The position numbers and the translations under genes were made by a program. The notes under the pieces were generated by a model. It saw only the letters and a program-made list of their open reading frames with translations, was not told the origin of the DNA and made no database searches. 64,000 nt of DNA from an uncultured Gemmiger sp. (GTDB lineage: Bacteria > Bacillota > Clostridia > Oscillospirales > Ruminococcaceae): the NCBI GenBank assembly GCA_944388175.1, contig CALXHR010000003.1, positions 124,001-188,000 of the forward strand, given 5' to 3'. Below, in pieces: positions 59,622 through 64,000 of this stretch. Each line of letters starts with the position of its first letter. The stretch's first letter is position 1.

Positions 59622-61883
59622 TTATGATACCGGCTGCCAGGCGGCGTACAGCGCAAAGCCTTGCAGCTGGGTCAACAAAGTCAGCAACGCCACGGCCAGC
59701 GCCGCCCCATGGGCAGCGCTGCGGCGCAGGGTTACCAGGCGCTGGGCCCACAACAGCAGCAGCGCCAGCGGCAGCACCGGCAGCAGGTAACGCCCCTGCA
59801 TGCCGAACAGCGTCTGGTAGTTGATGGGCGTCCAGTTGAGCGCCGCGGCCAGCACAGCCAGCGCCACGCAGGCCAGAATGCCCGCCGTGCCCCATGCCAT
59901 GCGGCGGCCCAGGGGGGCGCTTTCCGCTGTGGGCAGGGCGGCCGCCAGCAGCGCCAGCATCAGCCCGACGCCCAGCAGCCAGCTGACGTCGATGCGGTAG
60001 ACGATGGGTTCGCCCAGCGTCGTGCCCAGCAGCCCCTGCAGCCACAGCGCGCCCTGCTCGGGCAGGGTACGCAGCAACAGTTTGAGCGTAGCGGGCAGGT
60101 TGCGGCAGATATACCCGAACGAGAAAGTCCACACCGAATCGCCGTTGGGCTGCACCTGCAGCAGCTGGTCGGGCGTCAGGCCGCCGCCCATGCGGGAAAA
60201 CACGAACAGCCCCGCCGCGGCGGCCAACACCATGGCCACCGCCACGCCGCGCCAGAACGAGCGCCGTTTGCCGGCATCGGCCCGCACGCGCAGGTACAGC
60301 GCGCAGAGCGCCGCCAGCGCCCCGGCCGCCACCACCGTGCCGCCAACCAGCAGTGCGGTGTTCATATCGCGCGCGGCATAGCCCAGCGCCTGCGCGTTGG
60401 CCGCCGCCCACAGGGCAGCCGCCAGCGCCAGCACCGCCGCCTGCACCAGGCGGCCCGGGCGGACCGAAACGCCATGCAGCGAGACCGCAGCCCCTGCGGG
60501 GGCGCGGCGCGGGTCAAGGTGCTTCGGCGGGATGGCCAGGCACAGCAACACCACCGGCAGGTAGATCGCTTTGGCCGGGGCCACTGCGGCCCCCAGCAGT
60601 ACCAGCAGCGCCAGTTGCCAGCGCCTGCCTGGCTGCGCGCGCAGCGAAAGGCACAGCGCCGTGAACAGGAACACCGTGCCCAGCACGGCGGCGTCGGGTG
60701 AAAGGCTGGCTGCCAGCTGCAACGGCATGGGCAGCAGCGCCACGGCGGCCAGCAGGCCCCGCAGCGCGGCGGGCGCCAGCGCCACGGCCGCCGCCGCCAG
60801 TGCCAGGTACAACAGCAGGTTGGCGGTGCGGCCCCAGTCCAGCATGGTGTAGAAGTTTTTGCCCAGGCTGCGCGCCAGCCGGATGCCGGCCGCCTGCGCC
60901 CAGTAGCTGCCGCTGCCCTGCCCGGCGTCGGCGTCGCTGATTTCGGTCAGCGTATCGGGCCCGCCGGGCGCGCTTGGCCGGGCCTGGGCCTGCGCTTTGT
61001 AGGCAAAAATGCCGATCTCACCGGTTTTGGTGGCAAAATACGGCGCGTCGCAGCTGCGCACCAGCAGTTTGCCGCCCTGCGACGTCGTCTGCCCGCCCCA
61101 GGCGCTGGCCAGCTCATACGCGGCGGCCAGGTGGGTGTATTCGTCGGGCGCGACGAGGGCGGGCGTGACGCGCAGAAAGCCCAGCCCCAAAAGCAGCCCG
61201 GCCGCGGCGACCAGCAGCGCCAGCGGCGCATGCAGCACCGCCAGAAACACTGCCGCAAAGGCGGCCGCCGCCAACGGCAGGGCCAGCTGCGCGGCCAGCG
61301 CGGCCGGCCAGCTGCCGGAATAATCGCGCACGCGCTGGATTGCCAGCGTGGCGTCCAGCGCCGGCGCGCCGTCCGCCCCGCTATACAGCGGCATACCGTC
61401 CACTTCGCCCTCGCTGGCCCACAGGCCCAGCGGGCCGTCCCACGGCACAGCGTTGTACAGGTGCACGGTCAGCGTTTCGTCCTGCGCAACCACATAGGGG
61501 CGCTCGGTCGTGAACTCGGTAAACGTATCGTTGAAGATGTTCAAAAAATTGCCGGCGCTTTGCAGCAGCTGCTCGCCCTGCGCATTGTAGACATCCACCA
61601 TCACCATGCCGGATTTATACAGCTGGTCATGGGTACTGAACCGCAGCCGCACGCCGTAAAACGCCTGCCCGGCTTTGAGGGGGATCTGCTGGGTCAACCC
61701 TTCTTCCGGCAGGTCGATGACCTGGGTGTAATCGTCGTTGAGGATCTCGTACACCGGCTGGCCGCCCAGACGCTGCTGCAGGTCGTAACCAACCCAGCGG
61801 CAGGCCAGCCAGACGGCCCCCGCCGCCAGCAGCGCCGCCAGCAGGGCGGCCAACGCCCGGTGTGCGCGCAAAAATGGGAACAT
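59622..61883 (-). CDS. DUF2142-family polytopic membrane protein
   Basis: The product is about 753 residues. An N-terminal helix (about 10-30), an extracytoplasmic beta-rich segment (about 35-190), and about twelve further helices follow. DUF2142 hallmarks are VAPDEYTHLAAAYELAS, MPLQLAASLSPDA and GMQGRYLLPVLPLALL. Such proteins sit in surface-polysaccharide loci and are suspected GT-C-type transferases or flippase-linked factors. The ATG at 61883 is preferred to one at 61904, but the ribosome binding site is weak for both. Confidence 0.82.
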   Translation of the reverse strand: MFPFLRAHRALAALLAALLAAGAVWLACRWVGYDLQQRLGGQPVYEILNDDYTQVIDLPEEGLTQQIPLKAGQAFYGVRLRFSTHDQLYKSGMVMVDVYNAQGEQLLQSAGNFLNIFNDTFTEFTTERPYVVAQDETLTVHLYNAVPWDGPLGLWASEGEVDGMPLYSGADGAPALDATLAIQRVRDYSGSWPAALAAQLALPLAAAAFAAVFLAVLHAPLALLVAAAGLLLGLGFLRVTPALVAPDEYTHLAAAYELASAWGGQTTSQGGKLLVRSCDAPYFATKTGEIGIFAYKAQAQARPSAPGGPDTLTEISDADAGQGSGSYWAQAAGIRLARSLGKNFYTMLDWGRTANLLLYLALAAAAVALAPAALRGLLAAVALLPMPLQLAASLSPDAAVLGTVFLFTALCLSLRAQPGRRWQLALLVLLGAAVAPAKAIYLPVVLLCLAIPPKHLDPRRAPAGAAVSLHGVSVRPGRLVQAAVLALAAALWAAANAQALGYAARDMNTALLVGGTVVAAGALAALCALYLRVRADAGKRRSFWRGVAVAMVLAAAAGLFVFSRMGGGLTPDQLLQVQPNGDSVWTFSFGYICRNLPATLKLLLRTLPEQGALWLQGLLGTTLGEPIVYRIDVSWLLGVGLMLALLAAALPTAESAPLGRRMAWGTAGILACVALAVLAAALNWTPINYQTLFGMQGRYLLPVLPLALLLLWAQRLVTLRRSAAHGAALAVALLTLLTQLQGFALYAAWQPVS

Positions 61884-61957
61884 CCGGCTCTCGCCGCCTT
61901 TCATACAGGATTTGCAGGGCCAGCCTGATTATACCGCAACGGCGGCAAAAGCGCAAA

Positions 61958-63406
61958 TCAACCCTGTTTCTGGTAGAGGTACCAGGTCACTTCGCCCTCG
62001 CCGCCGTCGTAACGGCAGGCGTCGATGCAGGCATATTGCGGGAACCGTTCCTGCAAATTGCCGGCCAGCGCCACGGCAAAGTCGACGGCGCCGCTTTCCA
62101 GCAGGGTGTCCTGCTCCTGCCACTGGTCTTGCAGCGGCATGTTGGTGATGCAGAAATACCGGCAGGGCGGCAGCAGCCCGGCGGCCGTGTAAAAACCGCC
62201 GTCCAGCGTGCCGTAATTGAGCAAACTTGCGCCCGGCACGGCGTTGATGCACGCCGCAAAGCGGTTTTGCGGCAGCGTACCGGCCGCGCGGCTGCGCAAG
62301 GCGCGGTTGGGGCTGGCCACCGCGCAGGCCAGCGCCGCGGCTGCCAACGCCAGCCAGGGCGCGGCCGTGCGCAGCGCACGGCCGCGCGGCAACCGCGCCG
62401 CCCCGGCCGCCAGCGGTGCCAACCCCAGCGGTGCAAAGACCGCCAGCACCAGCCCGTAATAGACGAGGTACCCGCCCGCCAGGCTCGTCAGCGCCAGGCC
62501 CACCGCCAGCGCGCAGGCCCAGCCGGCCGCCGCACGGCGGCCGGTGCACAGCGCCCAGACCAGGAACAGCGCAAACAGCGCCGCCCCGGGCAGCGCATCG
62601 CGCACCGCCCACCAAAGATGCTGCGCCAGCGCGGCCGGGCCGCCGCTGTTGCCGGTGTACAGGAACAGGTTATCATAAAAATAGGCGGTGAACCAGTCCC
62701 CCAGCGCGCCGTGCACGCCAAAGTAGACGGCCCACGGCAGCGTGGCTAGCGCCATGCCGCCCAGGCAGGCCCCGCAGCTTTGGGCCAGCGCGCGGCCCCA
62801 GCCGCGGCGCGCGTACAGCGCCGCCAGCAACAGCACCCATACCAGGTAGAACCCCAGCACCGTATATTTGAGCCACAGCGCGCACCCGGCCAAAAAGCCC
62901 TGCAGCGCTACGGTGGGCAGCGGCATGCGACGCCCGGTTTGTACAACGCGCAGGCCGCCGTACAGCGCCGCCGCCAAAAACGGCAGCAGAAACTCCTCGG
63001 CGCTGCCGCCGTGGGAAAACGCCCGCCCCGCCGCGATGGCGGCCGCGGGCAGCGCCGCCCACGCCGGGTGCAGCGCGCGGCCGCACAGCAGCGACGCCGT
63101 GCGCACCCCCAGCGCCAGAAACAGCGCGAAAGAGAGCACTTCCAGCGCAAAAACGCCGGTAAACCCGGTGCGGTCGGCCAGCGACCCCAGCCCGTACAGC
63201 AGGTAGAGCACCGGGCCTTTGTGGTCGAACACGTCGCGGTACAGCACTTTGCCGCGAAACATCGCCTTGCCCATGGTATAAAAGATGTTGGCGTCCATCC
63301 AGTCGTTGAGCGCGAACAGCGGCGACGATTTGCTGCACAGCAGCAGGGCCGCGGCGGCTATGGCCAGATACCACAGCGCCCGTTTGGTTTTTGCCTGCCA
63401 GGCCAA
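61958..63406 (-). CDS. GT39-like polytopic glycosyltransferase
   Basis: The product is about 482 residues and nearly all membrane (about eleven helices). The first extracytoplasmic loop carries the GT-C acidic motif in NDWMDANIFYTMGKAMF and the DVFDHKGP sequence typical of bacterial PMT/GT39-like transferases. The C-terminal 120 residues form a soluble domain. A TTG start at 63406 fits the AGGGGGTG site eight bases upstream; a GTG at 63415 overlaps that site. It precedes the DUF2142 gene by 74 bases, so the two may work on one lipid-linked sugar. Confidence 0.8.
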   Translation of the reverse strand: MAWQAKTKRALWYLAIAAAALLLCSKSSPLFALNDWMDANIFYTMGKAMFRGKVLYRDVFDHKGPVLYLLYGLGSLADRTGFTGVFALEVLSFALFLALGVRTASLLCGRALHPAWAALPAAAIAAGRAFSHGGSAEEFLLPFLAAALYGGLRVVQTGRRMPLPTVALQGFLAGCALWLKYTVLGFYLVWVLLLAALYARRGWGRALAQSCGACLGGMALATLPWAVYFGVHGALGDWFTAYFYDNLFLYTGNSGGPAALAQHLWWAVRDALPGAALFALFLVWALCTGRRAAAGWACALAVGLALTSLAGGYLVYYGLVLAVFAPLGLAPLAAGAARLPRGRALRTAAPWLALAAAALACAVASPNRALRSRAAGTLPQNRFAACINAVPGASLLNYGTLDGGFYTAAGLLPPCRYFCITNMPLQDQWQEQDTLLESGAVDFAVALAGNLQERFPQYACIDACRYDGGEGEVTWYLYQKQG

Positions 63407-63420
63407 CCCGCACACCCCCT

Positions 63421-63458
63421 AAAACAAACCGCGTCCCGGTCCGCTGGACCGGGGCGCG
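63421..63458 (-). terminator. Terminator of the zinc-ribbon protein gene
   Basis: CGCGTCCCGGTCC pairs with GGACCGGGGCGCG (one G-U), followed on the minus strand by GGTTTGTTTT. Confidence 0.75.
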
Positions 63459-63499
63459 GCGTGGAAATCAAACTTGCGTTACACGTACAGGCGCGTAAA

Positions 63500-63778
63500 T
63501 CAGCCGTTCTCTTTCATCTGGGCGAAGCACTCGCTGCAATAGACCGGGCGGTCCTCACGCGGCTGGAACGGCACCTTGCAGGCTTTGCCGCAGTTGGCAC
63601 AGACAGCGTCAAACATCTGGCGCTCGCCGCGGGTGGCGTTCTTGCGGGCATCGCGGCAGGGCTTGCAGCGCTGGGGCTGGTTCTCGAAACCACGGCTGGC
63701 GTAGAACTCCTGCTCGCCGGCGGTCCAGACGAACTCTTTGCCGCAATCCTTGCATACCAAAGTCTTGTCTTCGAACAT
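63500..63778 (-). CDS. Zinc-ribbon domain protein
   Basis: Small protein of 92 residues with two zinc-binding cores. The first has CKDCGKEFVWTAGEQEFYASRG and a later CKPCR, the pattern of the probable zinc-ribbon (zf-trcl) family. The second, nearer the C-terminus, has CANCGKACKVPF and CSECF. It is common in Clostridia and its role is unknown; nucleic-acid binding is possible. GAGGAG precedes the ATG at 63778. Confidence 0.88.
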   Translation of the reverse strand: MFEDKTLVCKDCGKEFVWTAGEQEFYASRGFENQPQRCKPCRDARKNATRGERQMFDAVCANCGKACKVPFQPREDRPVYCSECFAQMKENG

Positions 63779-63917
63779 AATGGGTATCTCCTCTGTTTGT
63801 ATTTGCCCGCGGAAGAATCTAAACCAACGCATATGGAATGGACCAACGAACTGATTTTAGGCGCTACTGGGGGCAGGTTGATATATGACCAGGCAGATGC
63901 CTAGATCCAAAGTCGGC

Positions 63918-64000
63918 TCACCCGCGCAGTTTGCGGCGGGCGCGTGCCAGTGCGTTGGCCACGCCTTTGGGCGTGATGCCAAGTTGCTGCGCCGTGCGCG
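63918..64000 (-). CDS. Sigma-70-family factor, C-terminal end (probably SigH)
   Basis: Only the last 26 codons before the stop at 63918 are in the window. They read as the region 4 recognition helix, with QQLGITPKGVANALARARRK, and end in LRG. The pattern resembles the SigH ending in which LxxxxKSVDNALQRIRRKL is typical. A Fis/LuxR-type helix cannot be excluded from so short a stretch. The rest of the gene lies right of the window. Confidence 0.55.
   Translation of the reverse strand, partial: RTAQQLGITPKGVANALARARRKLRG

Overview
The window is high in G+C and almost fully coding. It carries endospore genes (spoIIP, a spoVAC-spoVAD-spoVAE operon, spoIIID, and the 3' end of what looks like the sporulation sigma factor gene sigH), Firmicutes-type regulation (a pheST T-box, HPr with a Ser46-type site, AGGAGG-like ribosome binding sites, canonical sigma-A promoters) and the clustered glgB-glgC-glgD-glgA operon. 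Together these point to a Clostridia chromosome, most likely a high-G+C Oscillospiraceae/Ruminococcaceae gut anaerobe near Gemmiger, Subdoligranulum or Faecalibacterium. The genus is inference. No rRNA, tRNA, CRISPR array, prophage or insertion sequence was seen.

Layout. 1-12.9 kb: asnS (partial), spoIIP, rpsT, spoVACDE, a GNAT enzyme, prmA-rsmE, a sugar nucleotidyltransferase, a patatin with a divergent PTS Enzyme I, a zinc-ribbon/PASTA pseudokinase, and a YebC protein. 13-20 kb: a PucR/CdaR-type regulator, a surface-glycan initiation pair (CapD-type dehydratase and phosphosugar transferase), glmS and a class B sortase. 20-24.9 kb: pheST behind a T-box, and a Bax-inhibitor-type membrane protein. 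25-36.6 kb: hemW, an ABC uptake operon divergent from a Crp/Fnr regulator with a well-placed palindrome between them, a glycosyltransferase operon, and a YesM/YesN-like two-component system encoded with a solute-binding lipoprotein. 36.6-46 kb: a 220-bp element with long terminal inverted repeats, a large membrane protein, uvrC, ptsH, and the translation/SRP cluster ylxM-ffh, rpsP-khpA, rimM-trmD, in which trmD is fused to a GNAT domain. 46-64 kb: a cysteine-synthase-family enzyme, spoIIID, a dCMP deaminase, udk, the glycogen operon, an SGNH hydrolase, rqcH, nif3-like/trmK/DUF1858, two large membrane glycosyltransferase-like proteins, a zinc-ribbon protein and a partial sigma factor gene.

How it fits together. 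Most genes are housekeeping: translation, ribosome rescue, tRNA and rRNA modification, DNA repair. Around them lie envelope-glycan synthesis, glycogen storage and sporulation. The least ordinary items are the Enzyme I homologue with altered active-site motifs next to a patatin, the PASTA protein lacking both kinase aspartates, the TrmD-GNAT fusion, a branching enzyme with a histone-H1-like tail, the mobile-element-like inverted-repeat unit, and several perfect palindromes at promoters.
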